From Acidimicrobiia bacterium (GTDB taxonomy: Bacteria > Actinomycetota > Acidimicrobiia > UBA2766): DNA of 41,331 bases. The notes beneath the pieces are model-generated. The model had not been told where the DNA came from, did no database searches, and saw nothing but the letters and a program-made list of their open reading frames with translations. Made by a program: the position numbers and the translations under genes. How positions within the stretch are numbered: the stretch's first letter is position 1; the number at the start of each line of letters is the position of its first letter. The DNA is taken from contig JAIBAC010000007.1 in NCBI GenBank assembly GCA_019695375.1, forward strand, positions 1 through 41,331. Reading direction: 5' to 3'. Positions 1 to 8,438 of this stretch are shown here, in pieces.

Positions 1-275
1 TCGACGGCGACCGCCGCGTCGACGTCGTCGCGGCCCGCGGCCCTCAGCACCGCGGCCACCGCCGCGGTCACGAGCGTGTCGTCGAGCCCGGTCGACGTCT
101 CGACGACGATGCCGCCCGTCCCCTCCCCCGCCACGAACGTGAAGTCGAGGACGTCGGCAAGCCCCACACACGTCGCATACGACTCGTAGGGGTGGTACCC
201 GTCGTCGCGCACGGGGCCGACGTCGAGGGACAGGTTCACCTTGGCGTGCGCGAGCCACCGCGCCGAGGTCCTCAC
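1..275 (-). CDS. ispE: 4-diphosphocytidyl-2-C-methyl-D-erythritol kinase IspE, N-terminal part
   Basis: IspE phosphorylates CDP-methylerythritol in the MEP pathway of isoprenoid synthesis. Only the first 91 codons are here; the gene runs off the left edge. The N-terminal signature is clear: an AKVNLSL motif at residues 11-17 (the family's substrate-binding lysine), then a DDGYHP motif around residues 24-29, which matches the usual R-x-DGYH-x-L element of GHMP kinases. The ATP-binding glycine-rich loop lies beyond the window. The GTG start overlaps the rsmA stop in a GTGA, so it is translationally coupled to rsmA. rsmA-ispE adjacency is common in actinobacteria and Firmicutes and supports the call. 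Confidence 0.85.
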   Translation of the reverse strand, partial: MRTSARWLAHAKVNLSLDVGPVRDDGYHPYESYATCVGLADVLDFTFVAGEGTGGIVVETSTGLDDTLVTAAVAAVLRAAGRDDVDAAVAV

Positions 276-1096
276 TTGCCGAGCTCCGTCGCGAGCGCGG
301 CGAGGTCGTCGAGGCCGAGCGTCTCCGCCCGTGCCCGAGAGTCGACGCCGGCCGCAGCCAGTGCGGCGTCCACCTGCTCCACACTCCAGCCCGACGCGAG
401 CGCGTTGCGAACCGTCTTGCGGCGCTGCCCGAACGCGGCCTTGACGACGTCGAAGAGCAAACCGGGCGCGACGTCGACCGGGGGCTGCGGATGGCGGTCG
501 ATGCGGACGAGGACCGAGTCGACCTCCGGCCGCGGCCAGAACACCGACGGCGGTACGCGGCCCTCCAGTCGTGCCGTCCCGTGGTAGTGCACCTTCACGC
601 TCACCGCTCCGTACGCGGCGTCACCAGGACCGGCGCAGAGCCGCTCGCCCACCTCGCGCTGGACCATCACCACGAACACGCTCATCGCGGCGACATCGTC
701 GAGGAGGTCGACGAGCACGCTCGTGCCCACCGCGTACGGCAGGTTCGACACCATCTTCGCCGGCGGTGCAGCACCGAGCACCTCGCGCCAGTCGAGACCG
801 GCGGCGTCGCTGACGACGATCTGCGCGTCGGGCACCACCGCGCCCGCCGCCTTCGCCAGCCGCGCGTCGACCTCGACACCAAGGACGTCGGCGCCGGCAC
901 CGGCGAGTCCCGCGGTCAGCGACCCGACCCCGACACCGACCTCCAGGACCCGCTCGCCCGGCACCACCGCGGCGAGCGCCACGATGCGGCGCACCACGTT
1001 GGGGTCGCAGAGGAAGTTCTGTCCACGGTGCTTCGACGGCCGCACCCCTGCTGCGGTGACGAGGTCACGAACCTCGCGTCCGCCGAGCAGCTTCAC
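272..1096 (-). CDS. rsmA: 16S rRNA (adenine1518-N6/adenine1519-N6)-dimethyltransferase RsmA (KsgA)
   Basis: RsmA dimethylates two adjacent adenines in the 3' hairpin of 16S rRNA late in small-subunit assembly. The 274-residue product has the full family pattern: GQNFL at about 25-29, the SAM-binding EVGVGVGSL at 52-60, the acidic end of motif II (GVEVD) near 73-77, and the catalytic NLPY at 118-121. The frame stays open far upstream, but that extension is antisense-like low-complexity sequence overlapping tatD. The GTG one base after the tatD stop gives the normal family length and a normal N-terminus, so I chose it. It sits between tatD and ispE in a tight housekeeping operon. Confidence 0.92.
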   Translation of the reverse strand: MKLLGGREVRDLVTAAGVRPSKHRGQNFLCDPNVVRRIVALAAVVPGERVLEVGVGVGSLTAGLAGAGADVLGVEVDARLAKAAGAVVPDAQIVVSDAAGLDWREVLGAAPPAKMVSNLPYAVGTSVLVDLLDDVAAMSVFVVMVQREVGERLCAGPGDAAYGAVSVKVHYHGTARLEGRVPPSVFWPRPEVDSVLVRIDRHPQPPVDVAPGLLFDVVKAAFGQRRKTVRNALASGWSVEQVDAALAAAGVDSRARAETLGLDDLAALATELGK

Positions 1097-1097
1097 G

Positions 1098-1868
1098 TCA
1101 CGCGAGCCCGAACAGGTCCCGGGCCGTCGCGGTCGTCGTCGCCGCGACCTCGGCGACGGGCCGGTCGACGGCGGCAGCGAGCGCCTCTCCGACGACGGCG
1201 ACGCGGGCTGGGTGGTTGGTCTTGCCGCGGAACCCCTGCGGCGACAGGAACGGCGCGTCGGTCTCGACGACGACGCTCGCGAGCGGCACCGCACGCGCGG
1301 CGTCGCGCAGGGTGTCGTTGCGCGGGTACGACACCGGGCCCGCGAACGACAGCACCGCGCCCATCTCGACGCAGCGGGTCGCCTCGGCAGGACCGCCGCT
1401 GAAGCAGTGGAACACGAGCCGCTGCGGCGCGCCTTCGTCCTCGAGGACGCGGAAGGTGTCGTCCCACGCGTCGCGGGTGTGGATCACGAGGGTCTTGTCG
1501 AGCGCCTTGGCGAGCGCGATCTGGGCGCGGAACGCCGTCTCCTGGGCGTCGTGTGGGGAGTGGTCGCGGTAGAAGTCGAAGCCGGCCTCGCCGATGCCCA
1601 CGACCGCGTCGGAGCGCGCGAGGGCGACGACGTCGTCCCACTGCGCGTCGAGGTGGCGTGCCTCGTGGGGGTGGAGCCCCGCTGTCGCGTGCACGCCCGC
1701 GAAGGCCTGCGCCGCGTCGACGGCGGCTGCCGACGTCGCGGCATCGATCCCGACGCACACGAGCGTCCGCACGGCACCGGCCGCGGCCTCAGCCACGAGG
1801 TCGGCGTCGTCCGCGTCGAGCATCTGGAGGTGGCAGTGGGTGTCGACCCACTCGGGTGTGGTGGTCAC
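1098..1868 (-). CDS. tatD: TatD-family metal-dependent hydrolase/DNase
   Basis: This 256-residue TIM-barrel amidohydrolase belongs to the TatD family, which has 3'-5' DNA/RNA exonuclease activity in characterised members. Visible metal-site motifs are the N-terminal DTHCHL with HxH (His11, His13), GIGEAGFDF with the bridging Glu, VIHTRDA, VFHCFSG, and the C-terminal ETDAPFL. Length is normal for the family. The GTG start overlaps the metG stop (GTGA). The position between metG and rsmA is the classic conserved location of tatD in Gram-positive bacteria. Confidence 0.9.
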   Translation of the reverse strand: MTTTPEWVDTHCHLQMLDADDADLVAEAAAGAVRTLVCVGIDAATSAAAVDAAQAFAGVHATAGLHPHEARHLDAQWDDVVALARSDAVVGIGEAGFDFYRDHSPHDAQETAFRAQIALAKALDKTLVIHTRDAWDDTFRVLEDEGAPQRLVFHCFSGGPAEATRCVEMGAVLSFAGPVSYPRNDTLRDAARAVPLASVVVETDAPFLSPQGFRGKTNHPARVAVVGEALAAAVDRPVAEVAATTTATARDLFGLA

Positions 1869-3475
1869 GCCGGCGCGTCCATGCGCGGGAACAGCGCGTC
1901 GCCCTTGGTGACGGCCGTGCCCTCGGGGAAACCACCCCAGAGCGCCGCGGCCGGCACGGGGCCGTCGGACGGCGACCCGTCGAGGCCGAGCTTGTCCCAC
2001 AGGCGGGCGCATGCGCCCGGCATCACCGGCGACAGCAGGACCGCGACGATGCGCAGCGTCTCGAGGCCCGCCCCGAGGACGGCTTCGAGGCGGCGCCTGT
2101 CCGCGGGGTCCTCGGACTTGGCGAGGTGCCACGGCTCGGTGTCCTCGACGAGGCGGTTGGCGGCGCGCATCGCCCCCCACAGCACGGTGAGCGCGTCGTC
2201 GAAGTCGAAGTCGTCGATCAGGCGCCCGTACTCCGCGGCGGCCTCTCCTACCGCGTCGACGAGCTTGTCGACCGCGGGGTCGTCGCCGGCTGCGGGCACC
2301 GCGGGCGCCCGCGCCCCGAGGTAGCGCTCGACCATGTTGAGCACGCGGCTCGCGAGGTTGCCGAGGTCGTTGGCGAGGTCGCCGTTGTAGCGCTCGAGGA
2401 TCGACTCCCACGAGAACGACCCGTCGGGCCCGAAGCTGACGTCGCGCAGGAAGTAGTAGCGGTAGCAGTCGACACCGAAGGTCTCGACGAGCTCGGCGGG
2501 GTGGATCTGGTTCGCGCGCGTCTTCGACATCTTCTCGCCGCCGACGAGGAGGAACCCGTGCGCGAAGACGCCGCCCGGCAGCGGCAGCCCCGCCGCGAGG
2601 AGCATCGCCGGCCAGATCACGGCGTGGAAGCGCAGGATGTCCTTGCCGATCATGTGCACCGTCGCGGGCCAGTCGCGCTCGAACCGGGCCTGGTCGGTGC
2701 CGTAGCCGACCGCCGTCATGTAGTTGGTCAGCGCGTCGGGCCACACGTAGGCGACCTGGTCGCGGTCCCACGGGATCGGGACACCCCACGTGATCTTGGA
2801 ACGGCTGAAGCTGATGTCCTCGAGGCCCTGGCGCACGAACGCCACGACCTCGTTGCGGCGCGACTCGGGGCGCACGAAGTCGGGCCGCGACTCGTACAGG
2901 TCGAGCAACGGCTGCTGGTACTGCGAGAGGCGGAAGAACCAGTTGCGGTCCTTCATGTGCTCGACGGGTGTCTTGTGGATCGGGCACAGCTCGCCGGCAC
3001 CGGGGGTGCCGGCGTCGTCGACGAGCTCGGCAGGCGTGTAGTACCCCTCGCACGGCACGCAGTAGAGGCCCTCGTAGTCGTCGAGGTAGAGGGCGCCGTT
3101 CGCGTTGAGCGTCTCGAGGATCTCGACGACACCGGCGGTGTGGCGTGCCTGGGTGGTGCGGATGAAGTCGTCGTTGGACACGTCGAGGAGCGCGTTCATC
3201 TCCTCGAATCGCGGCGCCACCGTGTCACACCACTCCTGGGGCGTGACGCCCTTGTCCTCGGCCGTTCGTGCGACCTTCTGGCCGTGCTCGTCGGTGCCGG
3301 TGAGGAAGAACACGCGGTCGCCGCGGAGGCGGTGCCAGCGTGCGAGCACGTCGGCCGCGACGGTCGTGTACGCGTGGCCGATGTGGGGCACGTCGTTGAC
3401 GTAGTAGATCGGCGTCGTGACGTAGTAGTAGGGCTGATCGGCCACGGTCGGGCGGACTTCGCGTTGAGGGTTCAC
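1865..3475 (-). CDS. metG: Methionyl-tRNA synthetase
   Basis: Class I aminoacyl-tRNA synthetase charging tRNA-Met. HIGH is at residues 31-34 and the KMSKT form of KMSKS at 315-319. A zinc-knuckle-like region shows Cys139-x2-Cys142 and Cys164-x2-His167, so the usual four-Cys pattern is altered. The 536-residue product ends after the anticodon-binding helical domain and lacks the C-terminal EMAP-II-like tRNA-binding domain, as in the short mycobacterial type. The annotated start is a GTG; a second GTG 30 bases downstream (at VADQPYYY) is an equally reasonable start because neither has a strong ribosome-binding site. It opens the metG-tatD-rsmA-ispE operon and is divergent from the AbrB-type gene. 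Confidence 0.93.
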   Translation of the reverse strand: MNPQREVRPTVADQPYYYVTTPIYYVNDVPHIGHAYTTVAADVLARWHRLRGDRVFFLTGTDEHGQKVARTAEDKGVTPQEWCDTVAPRFEEMNALLDVSNDDFIRTTQARHTAGVVEILETLNANGALYLDDYEGLYCVPCEGYYTPAELVDDAGTPGAGELCPIHKTPVEHMKDRNWFFRLSQYQQPLLDLYESRPDFVRPESRRNEVVAFVRQGLEDISFSRSKITWGVPIPWDRDQVAYVWPDALTNYMTAVGYGTDQARFERDWPATVHMIGKDILRFHAVIWPAMLLAAGLPLPGGVFAHGFLLVGGEKMSKTRANQIHPAELVETFGVDCYRYYFLRDVSFGPDGSFSWESILERYNGDLANDLGNLASRVLNMVERYLGARAPAVPAAGDDPAVDKLVDAVGEAAAEYGRLIDDFDFDDALTVLWGAMRAANRLVEDTEPWHLAKSEDPADRRRLEAVLGAGLETLRIVAVLLSPVMPGACARLWDKLGLDGSPSDGPVPAAALWGGFPEGTAVTKGDALFPRMDAPA

Positions 3476-3532
3476 GGGGACGGACGGGTTAGGATCGTAT
3501 CAACCTGTCCTCCCACGACCGTCCTGATTGCC
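3476..3532. promoter_or_regulatory. Divergent promoter spacer between metG and the AbrB-type gene
   Basis: This 57-bp spacer must hold the start signals for both the metG operon and the AbrB-type gene. It is locally AT-richer, with an imperfect inverted element (GATCGTATC) near 3493-3501. No clear -35/-10 pair can be assigned. Autoregulation by the AbrB-type protein would fit what is known of Bacillus AbrB, but this is inference. Confidence 0.3.
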
Positions 3533-3787
3533 ATGCGCCGCAGAACCACCGGCATGACCCGCAAGGTCGACGATCTCGGCCGCATCGTGCTGCCCGCCGA
3601 GATCCGCCGCGCGTTCGGCATCGGCGAGGGCGACCTGCTCGAGATCGCGGTCGAGGAGGACCGCATCATCCTGTGCAAGCTGCAGCAGCGCTGCACGTTC
3701 TGCGGCAGCGACGCCGACCTCGTCAGCCACCACGACCGCCTCGTGTGCATGGTCTGCATCAAGGACCTGGAGTCGTTTCTCGGCTGA
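3533..3787 (+). CDS. AbrB/SpoVT-type DNA-binding regulator with C-terminal four-Cys module
   Basis: Small swapped-hairpin AbrB-domain regulator of 84 residues. The core TRKVDDLGRIVLPAEIRR (about residues 9-26) is the canonical AbrB DNA-binding segment, followed by GIGEGDLLEI and IILCKL. Unlike Bacillus AbrB, the C-terminus carries two CxxC pairs (Cys54/57 and Cys72/75), a probable zinc-binding oligomerisation module seen in some AbrB relatives. The start could also be the ATG at 3554, seven codons downstream. Its 3' end overlaps convergent rsmI by 29 bp. Its place between rsmI and metG, in opposite orientation, matches the B. subtilis abrB locus. Target genes cannot be read from the window. 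Confidence 0.88.
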   Translation: MRRRTTGMTRKVDDLGRIVLPAEIRRAFGIGEGDLLEIAVEEDRIILCKLQQRCTFCGSDADLVSHHDRLVCMVCIKDLESFLG

Positions 3788-4607
3788 GCCCGAGGGCGAC
3801 GTCGTAGGCCCGGTTCTTCGCGACCCCGAGCTCGGTCACAGCGCAGCGCGCCGCCTCCTTGACGCGGTCGCCTGCTGCGAGGCGGTCGGCGAGGAACGCC
3901 GCGAGCGCGTCGTCGTCGACACCTGAGCCCTCGACGCGGTCGGCACCGGCCACGACGAGCACGACCTCGCCCAATGTGCCGGCGAAGCGCGCCGCCGCGG
4001 CGGTGAGGCTGCCGCGCCACACCTCCTCGTGCACCTTGGTCAGCTCGCGGCAGACCGCGACGCGGCGGTCACCCCCGAAGACGTCCGCCATCGCTGCCAG
4101 CGTGGCGCCCACGCGGTTGGGCGACTCGAGGAACACCATCGTGCGCTCCTCGCCGGCGAGCGTCTCGAGGCGACGGCGCCGCTCGCCGTCCTTGCGCGGC
4201 AGGAACGCCTCGAACACGAACCGGCCCGTGGGCAGGCCGCTCACCGCGAGGGCCGCGACGACGGCGGAGGGGCCAGGCACCACGACCACGTCGACGCCGG
4301 CATCGGCGGCGCGGCGCACGAGGTCCTCACCGGGGTCGGCGACGAGGGGCATGCCGGCGTCGCTGACGAGGGCGACGTCGTGGCCTGCTTCGAGCTCGTC
4401 GATCAGGCGCCGCCACTGCGCACGTTCGTTGTCGCGGTGGAACGACACGAGGCGGTTGCCGACACCGGCGGCCGACAGCAGCTTGCGCGTGCGGCGCGTG
4501 TCCTCGGCGGCGACGACGTCGACGGCGGCAAGCACGTCGACAGCGCGCGGGCTCAGGTCGCCGAGGTTGCCGATCGGCGTGGCCACGAGGTACAGCGTCC
4601 CCTTCAT
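3759..4607 (-). CDS. rsmI: 16S rRNA (cytidine1402-2'-O)-methyltransferase RsmI
   Basis: RsmI 2'-O-methylates C1402 in the decoding centre of 16S rRNA. The 282-residue protein begins with GTLYLVATPIGNLGDLSPRA, the family signature, followed by AAEDTRRTRKLL (35-44) and the SAM-site VSDAGMPLVADPG at 81-93; VVPGPSA near 118-124 is also typical of tetrapyrrole-methylase-fold enzymes. Length is normal. It is convergent with the AbrB-type gene and overlaps its last nine codons, so each 3' end encodes protein on both strands. Confidence 0.93.
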   Translation of the reverse strand: MKGTLYLVATPIGNLGDLSPRAVDVLAAVDVVAAEDTRRTRKLLSAAGVGNRLVSFHRDNERAQWRRLIDELEAGHDVALVSDAGMPLVADPGEDLVRRAADAGVDVVVVPGPSAVVAALAVSGLPTGRFVFEAFLPRKDGERRRRLETLAGEERTMVFLESPNRVGATLAAMADVFGGDRRVAVCRELTKVHEEVWRGSLTAAAARFAGTLGEVVLVVAGADRVEGSGVDDDALAAFLADRLAAGDRVKEAARCAVTELGVAKNRAYDVALGLSRETTPGP

Positions 4608-4643
4608 CGCCCCATTCTCGCCGCGGGCGCCGGCCGTGCAGCG

Positions 4644-5726
4644 TCAGGGGGCGGCTGCGAGGCCCTCGCGCACAGCCGCCGCGAGCTGCGCGCCTGCACG
4701 TGCGGGTGTGTGCCCGAGCGCGATCGCGTTGACCCAGCCGTGGATGAGGCCGTCGTGGCGGACGAGGGTGGTCGCCACGCCCGCGGCCTCGAGCGCGCGC
4801 GCGTACGCCTCGCCCTCGTCGCGCAGCACGTCGAAGCCCGCGGTCGTGACGTACGCAGGCGCGACTGCGGCCAGGTCGTCGGCTGCCGCGAGCAGCGGCG
4901 ACACCCGCGGGTCGCTGCCGTCGGCGTCGCCGATGTAGTGGCTGCGGTACCAGTCCATCTGCGCCTCGGTCAGGAAGTAGCCGTCGGCGAAGGTGCGGTA
5001 CGAGGCGTGCTTGGTGGAGAGGTCGGTGACCGGGTAGATGAGCACCTGCAGCGCCGGGGCCGGGCCTCCGTCGGCGGCGGTCGCCTGTGCGACGGCAGCG
5101 CTCAGGTTGCCGCCGGCGCTGTCGCCTGCGACGGCGATGCGGCTCGCGTCGACTCCCAGCGATGCCGCGTTCGCGACCGCCCACCTGAACGCGGCGACCG
5201 CGTCGTCGAGAGCCGCGGGGAAGGGGTGCTCGGGTGCGAGGCGGTAGTCGACGGCCATGACCACGCACCTGGCCTCGCGTGCGAGGTAGCGGCACACCGG
5301 GTCGTGGGTGTCGAGGTCGCCGGTCACCCAGCCGCCGCCGTGGAGGTAGACGACGAGCGGCTCGGGACGCGTCGCGTCAGGAGCGTGGGCACGGTAGATG
5401 CGCACGGGCAGCGATCCCGCCGGCCCTGCGATGCTGCGGTTCTCGACGGCCGCCATCGTGATCTCGGCGCCGGCGAAGAGACGCGCCTCGGACGCGATCT
5501 GACGCCGCGCGGCGGCGGGCTCGAGCGTCTCCATCGGCGCGCCCGCGAAGCGGTTCAGCACTGCGAGGGCGAGGCGCACCTCGGGCGCGAGCTCGAGGCC
5601 GTCGAGGCTGCCGGGCTGGCCTGCCGCGACGATGTCCTGCAGCCGCGGCGGCAGGGCAACGAACGCGGTCACGACGCCGCGCAGGGCGCCGTACACGAGG
5701 CCGGCGGCTGCCGGTATCGCTGTCAT
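4644..5726 (-). CDS. HSL-family alpha/beta hydrolase (esterase/lipase)
   Basis: A 360-residue carboxylesterase of the hormone-sensitive-lipase (family IV) type. The oxyanion-hole HGGGW is at 129-133, the nucleophile Ser203 is in GDSAG, the acid is Asp299 (or Asp303) in GFDVLRDEG, and the base His329 is in LIHGW. YRLAPEHPFPAA near 161-172 is also diagnostic. The about 100-residue N-terminal cap is typical of actinobacterial members. The ATG overlaps the stop of the NTF2-like gene (ATGA), so it is the last gene of the operon begun by the flavoprotein at 8261. An ester- or lactone-cleaving role in catabolism is likely; the substrate is unknown. Confidence 0.9.
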   Translation of the reverse strand: MTAIPAAAGLVYGALRGVVTAFVALPPRLQDIVAAGQPGSLDGLELAPEVRLALAVLNRFAGAPMETLEPAAARRQIASEARLFAGAEITMAAVENRSIAGPAGSLPVRIYRAHAPDATRPEPLVVYLHGGGWVTGDLDTHDPVCRYLAREARCVVMAVDYRLAPEHPFPAALDDAVAAFRWAVANAASLGVDASRIAVAGDSAGGNLSAAVAQATAADGGPAPALQVLIYPVTDLSTKHASYRTFADGYFLTEAQMDWYRSHYIGDADGSDPRVSPLLAAADDLAAVAPAYVTTAGFDVLRDEGEAYARALEAAGVATTLVRHDGLIHGWVNAIALGHTPARAGAQLAAAVREGLAAAP

Positions 5727-6598
5727 GGCTCCCAGTAAAGCCGCACGCGGTCGATGAGTCTGCTGGCACGGTCGAGCTCGAAGAACCCGACGCCGCCGTG
5801 GGTACCGGTGTCGGTCTCGATCTCGAGGCTCGCGCTCACGGTCGCGCCGCTCGCAAGCGTCTTGGTGGGCGTGAAGCGAACCGCACCTTCGTCGACGAAC
5901 CGCCGCGGTGAGAGCGGGGGGTGGCCGTAGGGCGCCTCGATCCCGGTCGCGCCGTCCGCGAACAGGGCGGCGGCGGCCGCCGCGTCACCGCGTCGCACTG
6001 CGCCGGCGAGGTCGGCGACGACGCGCTTGCCCGCCTTGCCGACACTGCGCATGCCTGCCGCGAAACCGGCTGTTCCCGACACGCCGAGGTTGGCGAGCTG
6101 GCGGCGCCAGAGCGCCGCCACGATCGCCCATGCGGACGGACCCTGCGCCATGAGCCGCCCGACCATCGGGAGCATCTCCCAGTGCGCGTTGAGCCGCCGG
6201 ATGCGCAGCTCGCCGGATTCCTCGCACAGCTCGTAGACGAGGTGCATGGGTGTGCGGACCACGACCGTGGGTGCCATCGTGATCTCGATGTCGAGGTCGC
6301 GCACGACGTGGGTGCCGCACACTACGTCGCGCTCGACGTGGAACTCGATCTTGTTCGGCGCGATGAAGGTGTCGTAGAAGCGCCTATGGGCGGCGTCGCC
6401 GCGGCGGCCGGACCGCGCGTCGAAGATGCCGCTCAGATTGGGGCGGGACCCGACGGGGTCCTCGATCACGCTGAACTCGGCGAAGAGGCCGACCCAGGCG
6501 TCCTTGTCGTGCGCGGCGACGGCCTTGGGCGAGCCCTCCACAGTGGCGAGCGCGTCCTGCCTCGGGATCGGGACCGGGATCGTCTTCAGATCATCCAT
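5723..6598 (-). CDS. NTF2-like (SnoaL/ketosteroid isomerase fold) protein, probably two domains
   Basis: A 291-residue protein. Residues about 15-150 look like an NTF2/SnoaL cone (DAWVGLFAEFSVIEDPVGSRP, then RRFYDTFIAPNKIEF and IEITMAPTVVVRTPMHLVYEL). A second, weaker cone follows from about residue 195 (AVRRGDAAAAAALFADGATG to RVRLYWEP). This fold includes ketosteroid isomerases, limonene-epoxide hydrolase-like enzymes and polyketide cyclases, so the exact reaction cannot be named. The ATG at 6598 was chosen because the longer open frame upstream is antisense to the flavoprotein gene. It lies between a KstD-like flavoprotein and an esterase, which suggests an isomerase or lyase step in the same pathway. 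Confidence 0.8.
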   Translation of the reverse strand: MDDLKTIPVPIPRQDALATVEGSPKAVAAHDKDAWVGLFAEFSVIEDPVGSRPNLSGIFDARSGRRGDAAHRRFYDTFIAPNKIEFHVERDVVCGTHVVRDLDIEITMAPTVVVRTPMHLVYELCEESGELRIRRLNAHWEMLPMVGRLMAQGPSAWAIVAALWRRQLANLGVSGTAGFAAGMRSVGKAGKRVVADLAGAVRRGDAAAAAALFADGATGIEAPYGHPPLSPRRFVDEGAVRFTPTKTLASGATVSASLEIETDTGTHGGVGFFELDRASRLIDRVRLYWEP

Positions 6599-6620
6599 GG
6601 TGGCACCCGCCGGTCGCGGC

Positions 6621-8261
6621 TCAGAAGTCCTTGTCGGCCTCGGCGGCCGCGCCGCGGCCGGCGATGTGGCCGAAGGTGAGGCCGAGGCCGATCGTGGCCC
6701 CGGGGCCCCAGTAACCCTGCCCCGCCGGCGTCGCGACGCAGTTGCCGGCCCCGTAGAGGCCCGGGATCGGCTGGTCGTGGACGTCGACGACCTGTGCCGC
6801 GGTGTTGATGACCGGCCCGCCGTTGGTGTCGAGGATCCCGGCGCCCACGATGATGCAGTGGTAGGGGCCCTCGCCCGCGAACGGCGCGAGCGTCGGGTTC
6901 GCCGAGCCTTCGCGGTTGGGGCCGCTCCACGCGCGGTCGAGCGGCGCGTCGCCGCGGCCGAAGTCGAGGTCCTTGCCCTCACGCGCGAAGCCGTCGAAGC
7001 GGCGCACCGTCTCGGCGAGGTTCGTCTCGAAGTCGGCGTCGAGGCGGACGCCACCGACGTGGTCGCCGAGCTCGGCGAGCTTGGCGTCGATCCTGGCAGC
7101 GAGGTCGCTCCAGGTCTCGCCGGTGATGACGTACTCGGTCTCCTCGTCGGGCATCGGCAGGGGACGCCGCATCCCCTCCATGCTGTCGGAGCGAGCAACG
7201 GTGTCGTCGTAGATCATGAACAGCACCGAGTTCGGGAACTCGCGGCGGGTGGGGTCGTACACGGAGTGGACCTGACCGCGGTCGTGGTAGGGCATCTTCT
7301 CGTTCACGACGCGATGGCCGTACTTGTTTACCTGGAACATGGCGTCGCCCCACGGCAGCCAGACCCCCGGCGGCGACGCCGACCACAGCGCCGCCTCGAC
7401 GACCACCTGCTTCCACCAGGCGCCGTTGAGGCCTGCGATCGCGGCGCCTGCGGCACCGGCGATCTCGATGAAGTCGCCTTCGGCACCGAGGGTCGCGCAC
7501 GAGCCGAAGACACGCCCGGGCAGGTGGCGCTTGACGCGCTCGGGGTCGTGGGCGAAGCCGCCCGACGCGAACACGACCGCCTTGCGCGCTCGCGCGATGA
7601 CGGTCAGATGGCGGTAGCGGAGCTCGAGGCCGACGACGGCGCCGTCGTCGTTGCGCAGCAGCGCGTGCGCCTGGTGCTCGAGGCCGAGGTCGACGCCGAG
7701 CTTGCGGGCGTCGGCCTCGAACTGCTCGACCATCGACGGCGTGCCCGGGGTCGGCCCGATGTGGCGGCCGCGCGGCACCTTGTCCTCGGCGAGGTTGGCG
7801 CCGTAGTCGGGGAAGCCCTTGACGATGTTGCCCGAGAAGGGCAGCACGATCGGCTCGTCCGCGCGCGGGTCCTCGGCCGTCAGGTCGAGCACGCCTGCCG
7901 CGGTGAGGTAGTCGAGAGCCTGCGATCCCGTGTCGTAGTGGGTCTCGATCAGCTCGTAGGCCTTGCGCGGCACGCCGAACATGGGTGCGCCGGCGCTGTA
8001 GTGCTGCGGGAACGACATGCGGCACATGTAGCGGATGGCGTCCTCACGCCCGTCCTCGACGCCGTAGCTGCGCAACGAGCTGTTGTTCGGGATCCACGCC
8101 GTGCCGCCCGACGCCCCGGTCGTGCCGCCGATGTGCTCGTTGCGCTCGAACATGATGACGCTCGCGCCCTCGGCCGCGGCCGTCACCGCGGCCGAGAAGG
8201 CGGCGCCGCCGCTGCCGACGACGAGGACGTCGGCTTCGTGGTCGAAGAGGTCGTCGGCCAT
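6621..8261 (-). CDS. FAD-binding dehydrogenase, 3-ketosteroid delta-1-dehydrogenase-like (FAD_binding_2)
   Basis: This 546-residue flavoprotein has an N-terminal Rossmann FAD motif VLVVGSGGAAFSAA (about 12-25), the matching acidic residue in IMFERNEHIGGTT, VVFASGGFAHDP mid-protein, and a C-terminal FAD-closing segment GLYGAGNCVATPAGQGYWGP followed by TIGLGLTFGHIAG. This is the fumarate-reductase/KstD superfamily; the size and C-terminus fit KstD-like 3-oxosteroid or 3-oxo-cyclic-ketone dehydrogenases better than quinol:fumarate reductase. It is first in an operon with the NTF2-like and esterase genes and has one of the shared 17-bp operators 42 bp upstream. The exact substrate is not determinable. 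Confidence 0.88.
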   Translation of the reverse strand: MADDLFDHEADVLVVGSGGAAFSAAVTAAAEGASVIMFERNEHIGGTTGASGGTAWIPNNSSLRSYGVEDGREDAIRYMCRMSFPQHYSAGAPMFGVPRKAYELIETHYDTGSQALDYLTAAGVLDLTAEDPRADEPIVLPFSGNIVKGFPDYGANLAEDKVPRGRHIGPTPGTPSMVEQFEADARKLGVDLGLEHQAHALLRNDDGAVVGLELRYRHLTVIARARKAVVFASGGFAHDPERVKRHLPGRVFGSCATLGAEGDFIEIAGAAGAAIAGLNGAWWKQVVVEAALWSASPPGVWLPWGDAMFQVNKYGHRVVNEKMPYHDRGQVHSVYDPTRREFPNSVLFMIYDDTVARSDSMEGMRRPLPMPDEETEYVITGETWSDLAARIDAKLAELGDHVGGVRLDADFETNLAETVRRFDGFAREGKDLDFGRGDAPLDRAWSGPNREGSANPTLAPFAGEGPYHCIIVGAGILDTNGGPVINTAAQVVDVHDQPIPGLYGAGNCVATPAGQGYWGPGATIGLGLTFGHIAGRGAAAEADKDF

Positions 8262-8282
8262 GGGAGCTCCCCTCGCTGCAGC

Positions 8283-8299
8283 CCAACCATTCGATTGGA
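8283..8299 (+). promoter_or_regulatory. Degenerate second copy of the shared operator
   Basis: CCAACCATTCGATTGGA matches 10 of 15 defined positions of the shared operator, in the same orientation as the strong site at 8304-8320. Its centre is 21 bp from that site, the spacing also seen in the two divergent promoters. It is probably a weak co-operative site; without that spacing I would not call it. Confidence 0.35.
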
Positions 8300-8303
8300 A
8301 AGA

Positions 8304-8320
8304 CTCACCAGATGGTAGTA
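8304..8320 (-). promoter_or_regulatory. Shared 17-bp operator, site A (flavoprotein operon)
   Basis: Read toward the gene it is TACTACCATCTGGTGAG, an inverted repeat with core ACCA-N2-TGGT. It ends 42 bp before the ATG at 8261. The same oriented element recurs before four other transcription units in this window. Form and location fit a TetR-type repressor site. Confidence 0.7.
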
Positions 8321-8438
8321 CCGGTGCCGTGGCGACGGACAGCCTCCGACGAGGTCACTTGCGAGGGCGGTGGTGTCGCCGCTGCGGCCGTCGACGGGAC
8401 GTGCCGGCGGGGCCCGATGCCCTACCGGCAGTGCGGTG

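Noticed and set aside
1097-1294. N-terminal extension of RsmA upstream of the GTG at 1096
   Set aside because: The extension is Arg/Ser-rich, overlaps tatD in another frame and has no counterpart in the family.
6599-7198. N-terminal extension of the NTF2-like protein
   Set aside because: It overlaps the flavoprotein gene in another frame and is Ser/Thr/Arg low-complexity; the ATG at 6598 gives a normal start.
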